From: Bacteroidales bacterium
GTDB lineage: Bacteria; Bacteroidota; Bacteroidia; Bacteroidales; Muribaculaceae
Assembly (NCBI GenBank): GCA_014800735.1
Contig: JAAVFP010000031.1
Coordinates: 45,685-84,021 of the forward strand
Length of the DNA stretch: 38,337 bases
Direction: 5' to 3'
A model generated the notes under the pieces. That model did no database searches. It saw only the letters and a list, made by a program, of their open reading frames with translations, and had not been told where the DNA came from. Below are positions 1-8,454 of the stretch, one piece after another (position 1 is the first letter of the stretch; each line of letters opens with the position of its first letter). Both the position numbers and the translations under genes were made by a program.

Positions 1-165
1 GAATCGCTGGGCGAGCAGTTCACGCGTGTTCACCGCTCGTTCATAGTCAATCTGGACAAGGTGCGCGTCATTGAGCGCAACTGCATCATCATGGCCGACC
101 GTGCCATTCCGGTGTCCGAAAGCTACCGCCGCCGGTTCCTGGGGCTCATAGGCGCCGAGGAGTGA
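1..165 (+). CDS. LytTR-family response regulator, C-terminal fragment
   Basis: The window opens inside this gene; the last 54 codons are visible and end in TGA at 163-165. The residues read FTRVHRSFIVNL followed by IPVSESYRRRF, which is the end of a LytTR DNA-binding domain: the H-R/K-S-(F/Y)-I-V/I-N strand and the final P-V-S-x-x-(Y/F)-R-x-x-(F/L) helix. The LytTR regulator at 34379-35092 ends the same way (IHKSYIIN, LPVSRNFRKQ). Proteins of this type usually carry an N-terminal receiver domain and bind direct-repeat operators, but that part lies outside the window. Its kinase is probably upstream. A strong hairpin follows 19 nt after the stop. Confidence 0.85.
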   Translation, partial: ESLGEQFTRVHRSFIVNLDKVRVIERNCIIMADRAIPVSESYRRRFLGLIGAEE

Positions 166-183
166 CTCAGAAGGTATAAATTA

Positions 184-231
184 AAGAAGGCTCCGAAAAG
201 TCAGCGCGACTTATTCGGAGCCTTCTTATTT
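184..231. terminator. Bidirectional intrinsic terminator
   Basis: A perfect 14-bp stem has its left arm AAGAAGGCTCCGAA at 184-197 and its right arm at 214-227, with a 16-nt loop. It is followed by TATTTATTG on the plus strand and by a T-rich run on the minus strand. It lies between the end of the LytTR gene (+) and the end of the M16 protease gene (-), so it can serve both. Confidence 0.85.
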
Positions 232-250
232 ATTGTTAGGGCCGGGCTGA

Positions 251-3103
251 TTATTCAGCGGCTTTTTCCTCGGGGTTGAGGAGGATTACGCGGTAGTTGT
301 TCTGGTCAAGCACGGCGCGGAGGAAGTTCTGAACATCCTCAACGGTGATTGTGGGCAGAATAGCTTCGGTTTCAAGCCAGGTGGGGATGTCGTTGATCAT
401 GGAAGCGGTCATGTTGCTTGCCCACTCGTCGTTCTTCTCCTTGTCCTCAGCCAGTTTCTTGGCCATATACTCGATGGCGGGCTTGATTTCCTCCGGAGTA
501 ACATCCTTGGTTGCGTTCTCGAAGATAGCGCGGATTTCTGCAAGCACGGTCTCGCGCTCCTCGGGCTTGATGGGCGCAGCCACCTGGAATACGGTGTTGA
601 GCTCGGCTGTACGGCTCATGTTAGCACTGCAGCCGATTGAGTAGGTAGCACCCATTTCCTCGCGAATCTTGTTGAGGAGGCGCTTGCTGAGCACCTGGGC
701 GGCAACACTGGTCACAACCTTATTCTTGGTGTTGTAAGGCATGTTGGCGAAGGTGCCCACGAACATCCAGGTCTGGGGAGTTTCCATTGCGGTGGTGAAC
801 ACGTTGGTATCAACGCCGGTGGGCAGACCGAATTCGGGGTTGAGGGTGAAGCCGGTGGTAGCGGTGGCAGCCTCGCCGGGAAGAGTGGCGATGTACTGTT
901 CCATCATGGGGATGAAGGTTTCGGGGTCAATCTGACCGACGAACACAAAGGTGTAGTCGGCAGCGTTGGCGGTGGCGTTCTTCACGATGTCGATGATAGT
1001 CTGGCGGTTGGCAGCCTTTACATCGGCAGCGGTGAGAGACTGCTGGAGGGGAGTCTTGAAGAGGGCCTTCATCAGGTCCTTGCCGAAGATGAAACTGGGA
1101 TTGTTTTCCTGGTTGGCGAGGATGCCGGCCAGAGCAGCCTGGTTGGCGGCGAATTCCTTTTCATCCAGGCCGAAACCGGTGAAGAAGCTATAGAGGAGCT
1201 CCATGAGCACGGGAAGGTCCTTGATGGTGGTTTCGCCGCTTGCCTGACGGGTGTAGGCGTCCATGCTGAAGTTTAGAGCGGCCACCTTGCCCTGGAGGTA
1301 CTTGGTGAGGTCGGAGTTGGTGTAGTCGTTGAGGCTCATGCTCTCAAGAGCGGCACCCATATAGAGCACGCTGGGAGCTTCGGCGGGGTTGATAGTGGCA
1401 GTACCTTTGCCCTTGGCAATGGCTTCGAACACAATCTGATTGTTCTTGAAAGTGGTGGGCTTGATGATAACCTTAGCACCGTTGCTGAGGGTGTACTCGG
1501 TGGCATCCCACAGTGTGAGCTGCTGAGTGCCGAGCACCTTGCCGGGAGCGGGCAGCGAGGGAATCAGGGGGTCCTCGCGCATTTCGTCCTTGTAGGGCTC
1601 GAGTTCTTCGTTGTTGATGCCGTCAATAACATCAAGGAACTGCTGCTCGGTGGCCACGGGGAAGTTGGGGTTGTCGGGGAGCATTGCAAGCAGGGCGCGG
1701 TTGTCGTCGTCGCTCAGGAGCATGCTGAAGTATTCGTTGATGTTCTCAACCTTGATCATAGCGGAGAGCTGGTCGTACATCTGCTTTTCGAATTCGATGC
1801 CGGGAGCAGGCTCATTGTCGATGAACAGGTTGACGTATTCCTGCGAGTAGCTGTCGGTTTCGCGGTTGGCGCGCTCCTCGTACTGCTTGTCAATCATTGC
1901 AAGGAACTGTGCCTTGGCGCGCTCGAATTCACCGACGGTAAAGCCTGTCTTGGCAGCACGGGTGAGCTCGCGGTAAGCCTGAGCGAAGGCGGGGACAATA
2001 TCGGTGTCCTTGGCTACAACCTGGAGGGTAACAGCACCCTTGGTCTTGGCCACAAAGTATTCGCCGATGCTCATGCTTGCGCCGGCAAACTCGGTTTCGG
2101 GCTGGTTGGCCAGCTCTGCCAGGCGATTGTTGAGCATCATCTGGGCCATGCGACGCATGAACTCAACAGGGAAGAAGGCCTGGGTATTGCGGTACTCGCG
2201 GGGCAGGAGGGCGTTGTCGTTCTTGGCGAAGTAGAGAACCACGGGCATCTGCATTTCCTTGTCGGTGCCGATGGCCACGATGGTTTCGTCCGTATCGTCA
2301 ACGGGCAGGTATTCGCGCTCGGCAGCGTTCTCGGGCATGGGGATGGTGGAGAAAATTTCCTTGATTTTGCCTTCGATGTAGTCAACGTCGATGTCGCCCA
2401 CCACGATAATACCCTGCAGGTCGGGGCGGTACCACTTGTGGTAGTAGTCCACGATGGCCTGGGGCGGGAAGTTGTCAACCACCTCCATGGTGCCGATGGG
2501 CAGACGCTCGCCGTAGCGGTTGTCAGGGAACAGTTTGGGGAGCTGGTTTTCGAAGATACGCATCTGTCCGGCCATGCTCTGGCGCCATTCCTCGTGAATC
2601 ACACCGCGTTCGGCGTCGATTTCGGCGGGGTCGAGTGTAACCTCGCAGGCCCAGTCATGGAGAATCATCAGGCAGGAATCCTGCACGCTCTTTCGGGCAA
2701 CGGGCACGCTGGAGATGTTGTAGATGGTTTCATCGATACCGGTCTGCGCATTGAGGTTGCGACCGAAAGCCACACCAACGCTCTCCAGCCAGTCAATCAT
2801 CTGCTTGCCGGGGAAATTGGTGGTGCCGTTGAAGCACATGTGCTCCAGGAAGTGGGCAAGGCCACGCTGGTTTTCTTCCTCGAGGATGGAGCCTACCTTC
2901 TGGGCAATGTAGAAGTCGGCCTGACCCTTGGGGGTTTCGTTGTGACGGATGTAGTAAGTGAGTCCGTTGTCAAGCTGGCCGATGCGGAGTTCGGGGTCCT
3001 GAGGCAGCTCGGGGAGCTGGCCGGGAGCCTGGGCGAAGCCGACGCTTGCGGCACCGATAAGGAGCGTGAGCGCTGCCAGGCCGCGGAGAATCATCTTTTT
3101 CAT
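251..3103 (-). CDS. M16 family zinc metallopeptidase (pitrilysin-like), secreted
   Basis: A 950-residue protein with an N-terminal signal peptide (MKKMILRGLAALTLL, cleavage near FAQA-P, residue ~26). The inverted zinc motif HFLEH is at residues 84-88, and the third zinc ligand is probably Glu165 in AERGVIHEEW, the usual spacing for M16. The length fits two fused M16 halves; the second, inactive-type half has the R/Y-containing stretch EEMGATYSIG near residue 840. Family members degrade peptides in clamshell chambers; with this signal peptide it should act in the periplasm. It is a single-gene unit with its own promoter (3146-3175) and a terminator at 184-231. The start is the ATG at 3101-3103, directly before the signal peptide. 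Substrate is not predictable. Confidence 0.93.
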   Translation of the reverse strand: MKKMILRGLAALTLLIGAASVGFAQAPGQLPELPQDPELRIGQLDNGLTYYIRHNETPKGQADFYIAQKVGSILEEENQRGLAHFLEHMCFNGTTNFPGKQMIDWLESVGVAFGRNLNAQTGIDETIYNISSVPVARKSVQDSCLMILHDWACEVTLDPAEIDAERGVIHEEWRQSMAGQMRIFENQLPKLFPDNRYGERLPIGTMEVVDNFPPQAIVDYYHKWYRPDLQGIIVVGDIDVDYIEGKIKEIFSTIPMPENAAEREYLPVDDTDETIVAIGTDKEMQMPVVLYFAKNDNALLPREYRNTQAFFPVEFMRRMAQMMLNNRLAELANQPETEFAGASMSIGEYFVAKTKGAVTLQVVAKDTDIVPAFAQAYRELTRAAKTGFTVGEFERAKAQFLAMIDKQYEERANRETDSYSQEYVNLFIDNEPAPGIEFEKQMYDQLSAMIKVENINEYFSMLLSDDDNRALLAMLPDNPNFPVATEQQFLDVIDGINNEELEPYKDEMREDPLIPSLPAPGKVLGTQQLTLWDATEYTLSNGAKVIIKPTTFKNNQIVFEAIAKGKGTATINPAEAPSVLYMGAALESMSLNDYTNSDLTKYLQGKVAALNFSMDAYTRQASGETTIKDLPVLMELLYSFFTGFGLDEKEFAANQAALAGILANQENNPSFIFGKDLMKALFKTPLQQSLTAADVKAANRQTIIDIVKNATANAADYTFVFVGQIDPETFIPMMEQYIATLPGEAATATTGFTLNPEFGLPTGVDTNVFTTAMETPQTWMFVGTFANMPYNTKNKVVTSVAAQVLSKRLLNKIREEMGATYSIGCSANMSRTAELNTVFQVAAPIKPEERETVLAEIRAIFENATKDVTPEEIKPAIEYMAKKLAEDKEKNDEWASNMTASMINDIPTWLETEAILPTITVEDVQNFLRAVLDQNNYRVILLNPEEKAAE

Positions 3104-3145
3104 TCTATTAATTATTGGTTATTGATATTTCTGTGTTATAGGACG

Positions 3146-3178
3146 CAAAGTTACGCAAATACTTACATTGAACAATGT
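3146..3178 (-). promoter_or_regulatory. Promoter of the M16 protease gene with an overlapping palindrome
   Basis: On the minus strand a Bacteroidota -7 box TAACTTTG is at 3146-3153 and a -33 TTG at 3173-3175, separated by 19 bp. The inverted repeat ACATTG-AA-CAATGT (3165-3178) covers the -33 element and is placed like a repressor operator. The operator role is inference. Confidence 0.7.
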
Positions 3179-3232
3179 TAAAATACGTTTATTGGCTTAA
3201 GCATGATATTTTTTTGCCGACGCGTAGCTTTT

Positions 3233-3267
3233 TTTGAACCACCTTATTCCGAAAAAGATTATATTTG
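3233..3267 (+). promoter_or_regulatory. Promoter of nadE
   Basis: The -7 box TATATTTG is at 3260-3267, with TTTG at 3233-3236 as a loosely spaced -33 (23 bp). The box lies 24 bp before the ATG at 3292 and overlaps the in-frame TTG at 3265, which rules out that upstream codon as the start. Confidence 0.65.
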
Positions 3268-3291
3268 CAGAAAATCTATACAGTAAACACT

Positions 3292-5232
3292 ATGCAGTAC
3301 GGTTTTTATAGAGTGGCAGCTGCGGCTCCGAAAGTCACTGTTGCCGACCCGGTAGCCAATACCGACGAGATAATCGAACTTTTCCGCCAGGCCAACCGTA
3401 GCGGTGCCGATGCGGTGGTATTCCCCGAAATGAGTGTGACGGCCTACACCTGCGGTGAACTGTTTCACAACGCCACGCTGCTTGAGGGCGCACGCCAGGG
3501 CCTGCTGCGCATTGCCAGGGAATCACTCACGATGCCCGGCACAGTAGGCATTGTCGGCGCGCCGGTGCGAGTGGGTGCCGCGCTCTACAACTGTGCATGC
3601 TTCATTGCCGAGGGGGTAATCCACGCCCTCGTGCCCAAAACCTATATTCCGAACTACAACGAATTCTACGAAAAACGCTGGTGGAAAGGCGTGCCGGCGG
3701 GCTTCCGCGCCGAGGTGGATTTAGGACTGCCCTACCGCGTGCCGATGGCCCAGCATATGATTATCCGGCACAAGGGCGTGGGGCTGGCTGCCGAGATATG
3801 CGAGGATGTGTGGTCCACCATCCCGCCCAGCTCCCGACTGGCGTTGCAAGGTGCCGAGGTGATTTTCAATCTCTCGGCCAGCGACGACCTCATTGGGAAA
3901 TATAACTACCTGCTCCAACTCATCAAGATGCAATCGGCCCGCTGCCTGAGCGCCTATGTCTACTCCTCGGCCGGATTCGGCGAATCGTCCACCGACCTTG
4001 TGTTCGACGCCAAACTGGTGGTGGCCGAAAACGGCACTATCCTTGCCAAAAACCGGCGCTGGCAGAGTGCCAATCAGATTGTGATGGCTGATACTGACAT
4101 AGAGGCACTGCGGCGCGACCGCCTGCACACAACCACTTTTGCCGACTGTGCCGAGCGCGAGATTGCCGGACGACAGCCGCTTGAGGTGGTGATAGAGCAT
4201 AATTCAGCCCCGAAACGTCCCTTCGAGCTGATGCGCAAGGTGGATGCGCACCCCTTCGTGCCCGCCAACGACGAGCATCTGCATGACCGCTGTGAGGAAA
4301 TCATCAACATCCAGGTGGCAGCTTTGGCCCAGCGCCTCAACGTGACTCACACGAGCAATCTGGTAATCGGTATTTCGGGCGGACTGGATTCCACGCTTGC
4401 GCTGCTGATTGCTGTGCGCACCTTTGACCGCCTCGGCCTTGACCGCAAGGGCATCCACGGAATAACCATGCCGGGCTTCGGCACTACGGGCCGCACACGC
4501 TCCAACGCCCTCATACTGATGGAGGCACTCGGGGTGAGCACGCGCGAAATACCAATCGGTCCTGCCGTGAATCAGCATTTTGCCGACATTGGCCATGACC
4601 CTGCGGTGCAGGATGTGACCTACGAAAACAGCCAGGCGCGCGAACGCACACAGATTCTGATGGATGTGGCCAACCAGGTGAATGGCATGGTACTGGGCAC
4701 GGGCGACCTCTCGGAGCTGGCCCTGGGCTGGGCCACTTACAACGGCGACCACATGTCGATGTACGGCATCAATGCCAGCGTGCCCAAAACGCTGGTTGTG
4801 CACCTAACCCGCTATTTTGCAATGGAGTGTGGCGATGAACGCATCCGCACTGCCCTACTTGACATCGTTGACACGCCCATCAGCCCCGAGCTCATTCCGG
4901 CAGCTGCCGACGGCACCATCAAGCAGAAAACCGAGGACCTTGTTGGTCCCTATGAGCTGCATGATTTCTTTCTGTACTACGTTCTGCGCTACGGTTTTAC
5001 GCCTGAGCGTATTCTCCTGCTTGCTCGCAAGGCGTTCGGCGAAGCATACACCGAAGATGTGATTCGCCACTGGCTCCGCACGTTCATGCGTCGCTTCTTC
5101 CGCCAGCAGTTCAAGCGCTCCTGCCTGCCCGACGGGCCGAAAATCGGCAGTGTGTGTCTGTCGCCCCGCGGCGACTGGCGCATGCCCTCCGACGCCTCGC
5201 CCGACCTCTGGCTGTCAGAAATTCCTAAATGA
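3292..5232 (+). CDS. nadE: Glutamine-dependent NAD(+) synthetase
   Basis: Makes NAD from deamido-NAD, ATP and glutamine, the last step of NAD synthesis. The 646-aa protein has two domains. The N-terminal nitrilase-type glutaminase has the triad Glu46 (FPEMSV), Lys116 (VPKTYIP) and Cys170 (AEICEDVW). The C-terminal synthetase has the ATP PP-loop SGGLDS at 362-367 and the LGTGDLSELALG segment. Length and order match the large, glutamine-using NadE type rather than the short ammonia-dependent type. The start is the ATG at 3292, because the longer in-frame TTG start at 3265 lies inside the -7 promoter box. The stop lies inside the 3' end of miaA on the other strand. Confidence 0.95.
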   Translation: MQYGFYRVAAAAPKVTVADPVANTDEIIELFRQANRSGADAVVFPEMSVTAYTCGELFHNATLLEGARQGLLRIARESLTMPGTVGIVGAPVRVGAALYNCACFIAEGVIHALVPKTYIPNYNEFYEKRWWKGVPAGFRAEVDLGLPYRVPMAQHMIIRHKGVGLAAEICEDVWSTIPPSSRLALQGAEVIFNLSASDDLIGKYNYLLQLIKMQSARCLSAYVYSSAGFGESSTDLVFDAKLVVAENGTILAKNRRWQSANQIVMADTDIEALRRDRLHTTTFADCAEREIAGRQPLEVVIEHNSAPKRPFELMRKVDAHPFVPANDEHLHDRCEEIINIQVAALAQRLNVTHTSNLVIGISGGLDSTLALLIAVRTFDRLGLDRKGIHGITMPGFGTTGRTRSNALILMEALGVSTREIPIGPAVNQHFADIGHDPAVQDVTYENSQARERTQILMDVANQVNGMVLGTGDLSELALGWATYNGDHMSMYGINASVPKTLVVHLTRYFAMECGDERIRTALLDIVDTPISPELIPAAADGTIKQKTEDLVGPYELHDFFLYYVLRYGFTPERILLLARKAFGEAYTEDVIRHWLRTFMRRFFRQQFKRSCLPDGPKIGSVCLSPRGDWRMPSDASPDLWLSEIPK

Positions 5233-6133
5233 TTTTGCTCAGTACGCTCAGGGCCTCGGCTGCGTTGCGCACCCACTCCACCTGCTCATCCTTTTTGAGC
5301 CAGGTTAGTTGCTTTTTGGCATATACGCGGGTGTTTTTGGCAATGCGTGCCACGGCGGTGTCGTACTCCATATCGCCGCGGAAATACGCCGCCATTTCCT
5401 TGTAGCCCACGGTGTTGAGCGAATTAAAATCGCCTTGTGCAAGTGCGCGGCGGGCTTCGGCTTCAAGGCCCGCTGCCATCATTGCATCCACTCGGCGGTT
5501 GATGCGGTCAAAAAGCTCCTCGCGCGGACGGGCGATGGCGAATTTCACCACATCGAAGTCGCGCTGCTTGCCTGTGCCGGTCCGGAATTCGGAATAGGGA
5601 CGCCCCGCTTCCAGGCAAATCTCCAGCCCATGAACCACGCGGCGAGTGTTGGCGCGGTCAACCTCGGCATAATATTTCGGGTCGAGAATCTGCAACTGCG
5701 CCAGCACGGCCTCCAGACCCTGCTCCTGGAGCAGACGCAACACATAGGCGCGGGTGGCGGCACTTACGGTGGGAATATCATCGATGCCCTTCACAAGCGC
5801 ATCGACATACATCATCGACCCTCCGCACACCACCGCGACATCGTGGCGGGTCCATATATCTGCCAGAATTCTCAGTGCATCCGCTTCGAAATTGGCGGCA
5901 CTGTAATAGTCGGCCAGGCCGAGGACTCCCACAAGATGGTGAGGCACACGCGCAAGCTCATCGGGCGTAGGAGCAGCTGTGCCGATGGGAAGGTCGCGAT
6001 AAAGCTGACGCGAGTCGGCCGACACGATTTCGGTGCCGAAGTGCTCCGCAAGCTCTATGGCAAGCGACGTTTTGCCCGAGGCCGTCGGCCCGGTGACGAC
6101 AATAAGAAGAGGTTTTTTGAAAGTGGAGGTCAT
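5225..6133 (-). CDS. miaA: tRNA dimethylallyltransferase MiaA
   Basis: Transfers the dimethylallyl group from DMAPP to N6 of A37 in tRNAs that read codons starting with U. The 302-aa protein has the P-loop GPTASGKT at 15-22, then the family motif SADSRQLYRDLPIGTAAP near residue 38, which includes the general-base Asp40. The motif VPHHLVGVL and the C-terminal segment YAKKQLTWLK are also typical. Length is normal. It overlaps the convergent nadE gene by 8 bp. No TAnnTTTG box is visible in the 106 bp upstream, so it may be read through from pepT past the two small hairpins at 6144-6207. Confidence 0.95.
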   Translation of the reverse strand: MTSTFKKPLLIVVTGPTASGKTSLAIELAEHFGTEIVSADSRQLYRDLPIGTAAPTPDELARVPHHLVGVLGLADYYSAANFEADALRILADIWTRHDVAVVCGGSMMYVDALVKGIDDIPTVSAATRAYVLRLLQEQGLEAVLAQLQILDPKYYAEVDRANTRRVVHGLEICLEAGRPYSEFRTGTGKQRDFDVVKFAIARPREELFDRINRRVDAMMAAGLEAEARRALAQGDFNSLNTVGYKEMAAYFRGDMEYDTAVARIAKNTRVYAKKQLTWLKKDEQVEWVRNAAEALSVLSKII

Positions 6134-6143
6134 TAAAAAGCAG

Positions 6144-6207
6144 GGACGCGCCGGGGCGCGTCCACATAGTATTTTGTTAGGTAAGTCGGCCGTGCCGAGG
6201 CACGGCC
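6144..6207. repeat. Two short GC-rich palindromes (REP-like)
   Basis: GGACGCGCC-GG-GGCGCGTCC (6144-6163) and GGCCGTGCC-GA-GGCACGGCC (6188-6207) are perfect 9-bp stems with 2-nt spacers between pepT and miaA. Neither is followed by a real T run, so they are weak terminator candidates. They resemble the GGGACGTGCC-TTT-GGCACGT units of the array at 19.45-20.04 kb and may be diverged single copies of that family. Confidence 0.55.
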
Positions 6208-6239
6208 TTATCCGATTATTAGGGCATCGGTAACGCTAA

Positions 6240-7469
6240 TTACTTCCCTTCGGCAACCAGTTTTGCGATTTCAACAATTACGCCCGAAGCCTTTTCCATG
6301 GAGGGGATGGGTACAAACTCGTAGCGGCCGTGGAAGTTGAGTCCACCGGCAAAGATGTTGGGACACGGCAGACCCTTGAACGACAGCTGCGCTCCGTCCG
6401 TTCCGCCGCGGATGGGCTGAACCTTGGGCTTGATGTCCTGGCGACGCATAGCCTCCTCGGCAATGTCGATGATGTGCATCACCGGCTCGATTTTCTCGCG
6501 CATGTTGTAGTACTGGTCCTTGATTTCGATGGAGCAGCACTCGGGGAATTCATTATTGATTTTGCGCGCCAGGTGCTCGAGCTCCTTCTTGCGGCGCTCA
6601 AAGCGGTCGCGGTCGTGGTCGCGGATGATGTAGGTGAGCACGGTTTTCTCCACCGTGCCTTCCATGGACACAAGGTGGTAGAAACCTTCGTAGTCCTCGG
6701 TGTGCTCGGGGGTTTCCCATCGGGGAAGCATGATGACAAACTGGTTGGCGATACGCATGGAGTTAATCATCTTGTGCTTGGCATAGCCGGGGTGCACGTT
6801 GCGGCCGTTGAAGGTAACTTTAGCCACGGCAGCGTTGAAGTTCTCGAATTCCAGTTCGCCTATTTCACCACCGTCCATAGTATAGGCCCAGTCAGCAGCA
6901 AAGCGCTCAACATCGAATTTGTGCGCGCCCAGACCGATTTCCTCGTCGGGGTTGAATGCAATGCGGATTTTGCCGTGCTTGATTTCGGGATGCTTCTGCA
7001 GGTAGTCCACCGCCGAAATAATTTCGGCGATACCCGCCTTATCGTCGGCGCCAAGAAGTGTGGTGCCGTCCGTCACGATAAGGTCCTGACCCACATAGTG
7101 TTTTAGCTCGGGGAAGTCGGCGGGCGAAAGCACTATGCCCTGCTCGGCGTTGAGAGTGATGTCGCCGCCGTCGTAGTTGCTCACGATGCGGGGCGACACA
7201 TGGCGGCCCGACATGTCGGGCGACGTGTCCAGATGGGCGATGAAGCCTACGGTAGGCACTTCCTTGCCGTCCTCAAGGTTGGACGGGAGTGTGGCCATGA
7301 GGTAGCCATTATCGTCAAGGCTGATTTCCTGAAGGCCCATTTCCTCGAGTTCCTCGCGCAGATGACGTGCAAAAATCATCTGGCCGGGAGTGGAGGGAGT
7401 CATGTTGGTCAGTTCGTCGCTCTGGGTGTCGAACTTCACATATCGTAAAAAGCGGTCTACTAAGTTCAT
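6240..7469 (-). CDS. pepT: Peptidase T (tripeptide aminopeptidase)
   Basis: A cytosolic M20-family dinuclear zinc aminopeptidase that removes the N-terminal residue of tripeptides. The 409-aa protein shows the whole catalytic set: AHLDTSPD with His79 and catalytic Asp81, GADDKAG with bridging Asp142, NPDEEIG with catalytic Glu176 and metal ligand Glu177, TMDGGE with Asp199, and the C-terminal NFHGRYE with His380. [11 protein letters not shown] is typical of the PepT dimerisation-side motif. There is no signal peptide. It lies 14 nt behind the lipoprotein gene at 7484-8272 on the same strand, so the two probably form one transcript. Confidence 0.95.
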   Translation of the reverse strand: MNLVDRFLRYVKFDTQSDELTNMTPSTPGQMIFARHLREELEEMGLQEISLDDNGYLMATLPSNLEDGKEVPTVGFIAHLDTSPDMSGRHVSPRIVSNYDGGDITLNAEQGIVLSPADFPELKHYVGQDLIVTDGTTLLGADDKAGIAEIISAVDYLQKHPEIKHGKIRIAFNPDEEIGLGAHKFDVERFAADWAYTMDGGEIGELEFENFNAAVAKVTFNGRNVHPGYAKHKMINSMRIANQFVIMLPRWETPEHTEDYEGFYHLVSMEGTVEKTVLTYIIRDHDRDRFERRKKELEHLARKINNEFPECCSIEIKDQYYNMREKIEPVMHIIDIAEEAMRRQDIKPKVQPIRGGTDGAQLSFKGLPCPNIFAGGLNFHGRYEFVPIPSMEKASGVIVEIAKLVAEGK

Positions 7470-7483
7470 ATCGTGTTTGTATA

Positions 7484-8272
7484 TTAGTCAATGAAGCGCC
7501 AGGGAATGGCGGTTTTGATTTCCTTTGTGCCGGCCTCGTCGGTGTAGACAAAGCGGTAGCCGTCGAAGCCGAGCGACTTGAACACGTCCATTACAAACGT
7601 GCGGCAGTAGCCATAGCCCTCATACTGAGGCTGGAGAGCGCTGCGATAGCGACCCTGGAGCGAGCCCTGGCTCTGATTGGCAAAGGCCTGGGCGGTGGGG
7701 AAGATGAGAGTGTACTGGGCAAAACCGCCGGAGAAGGAAAACTCGCAGGTGTTGGCCTTTACAGCCTTGGCGAACTCACTGCAGTGCGACTCGAAAAGTT
7801 TGCAGGCAACGGTGCGGGCCTCGGCGAAATTCAGTTCGCTGTTGGGGAGCTTGTAGAGCTGTTTGAGGCGTGCGGCGCTGATTTCGAATACTGCCTTTTC
7901 AGCCGCAGGAGCGCTGATGGCAATGGTGAGCGAGCCTTTTTCGTCGCCGAGAGTGTTGAGAATAACGGCCAGATTTTCGTCGGCGTGCGACTTGAGATAC
8001 TGAGCCACTACGTATTCCACAAAGGCTTGGTCGAAAGCGGCAACGTCGACCGTGTCAGCAAGAACGACGCCGACAGCAATCTTTGCGTCACCATAATTGC
8101 AAGTGAGCGAATCAAGAAACATGGGGCTTTCCTCGGCCACGGTGCGGAAATCACCGTTGAGGCGTTCGCACTGAGCCACGAGAGCAGATGGCTCCTTGGA
8201 GGAGTTGCAATTTGCCAGTCCGATCATCATGCACACGGACAGCAGGATTAAGTATAGGCTTGAATATTTCAT
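7484..8272 (-). CDS. Predicted lipoprotein of unknown function
   Basis: A 262-aa protein that I do not recognise. It starts with a lipoprotein signal peptide and lipobox L-A-N-C, with lipidation at Cys22, followed by NSSKEPS. The rest is mixed alpha/beta without transmembrane segments. Two stretches have even spacing of hydrophobic residues (about 60-120 and 175-262), and the C terminus ends [10 protein letters not shown]. The layout loosely resembles DUF3298/RsiV-like periplasmic lipoproteins, but I see no diagnostic motif. It is the first gene of a probable two-gene unit with pepT and has a clear promoter just upstream (8293-8323). Confidence 0.75.
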   Translation of the reverse strand: MKYSSLYLILLSVCMMIGLANCNSSKEPSALVAQCERLNGDFRTVAEESPMFLDSLTCNYGDAKIAVGVVLADTVDVAAFDQAFVEYVVAQYLKSHADENLAVILNTLGDEKGSLTIAISAPAAEKAVFEISAARLKQLYKLPNSELNFAEARTVACKLFESHCSEFAKAVKANTCEFSFSGGFAQYTLIFPTAQAFANQSQGSLQGRYRSALQPQYEGYGYCRTFVMDVFKSLGFDGYRFVYTDEAGTKEIKTAIPWRFID

Positions 8273-8292
8273 TGGTATTACATTTTATCTTG

Positions 8293-8323
8293 CAAAATTA
8301 GGCATATTTGCCCATATTCACAA
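8293..8323 (-). promoter_or_regulatory. Promoter of the lipoprotein-pepT unit
   Basis: On the minus strand a -7 box TAATTTTG lies at 8293-8300 and a -33 TTG at 8321-8323, spaced by 20 bp. The -7 box is about 20 bp before the ATG of the lipoprotein gene. Confidence 0.7.
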
Positions 8324-8379
8324 TTTTTTCGATGGAAATAACTTGTACGGATAAATTATATATGAGGATTTTTTAGGGG

Positions 8380-8413
8380 TTGGCATTCTTCCCGAAAATT
8401 TTCACTAAATTTG
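8380..8413 (+). promoter_or_regulatory. Promoter of the AI-2E permease / MFS unit
   Basis: The -7 box TAAATTTG is at 8406-8413 and a -33-like TTGG starts at 8380. The start codon follows at 8455, giving a leader of about 35 nt. Confidence 0.65.
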
Positions 8414-8454
8414 CACTTTGTTTATAAGAACGCTTAATCAGCAAGCGCTTTAGC

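Noticed and set aside
2438-3181. 247-codon plus-strand open frame opposite the M16 protease gene
   Set aside because: It lies fully antisense to a well-supported protease gene; GC-rich codons leave long antisense frames open. No family resemblance.
3265-3291. Upstream TTG start for nadE
   Set aside because: It overlaps the -7 box TATATTTG, so it would not be in the transcript. The ATG at 3292 matches the family start.
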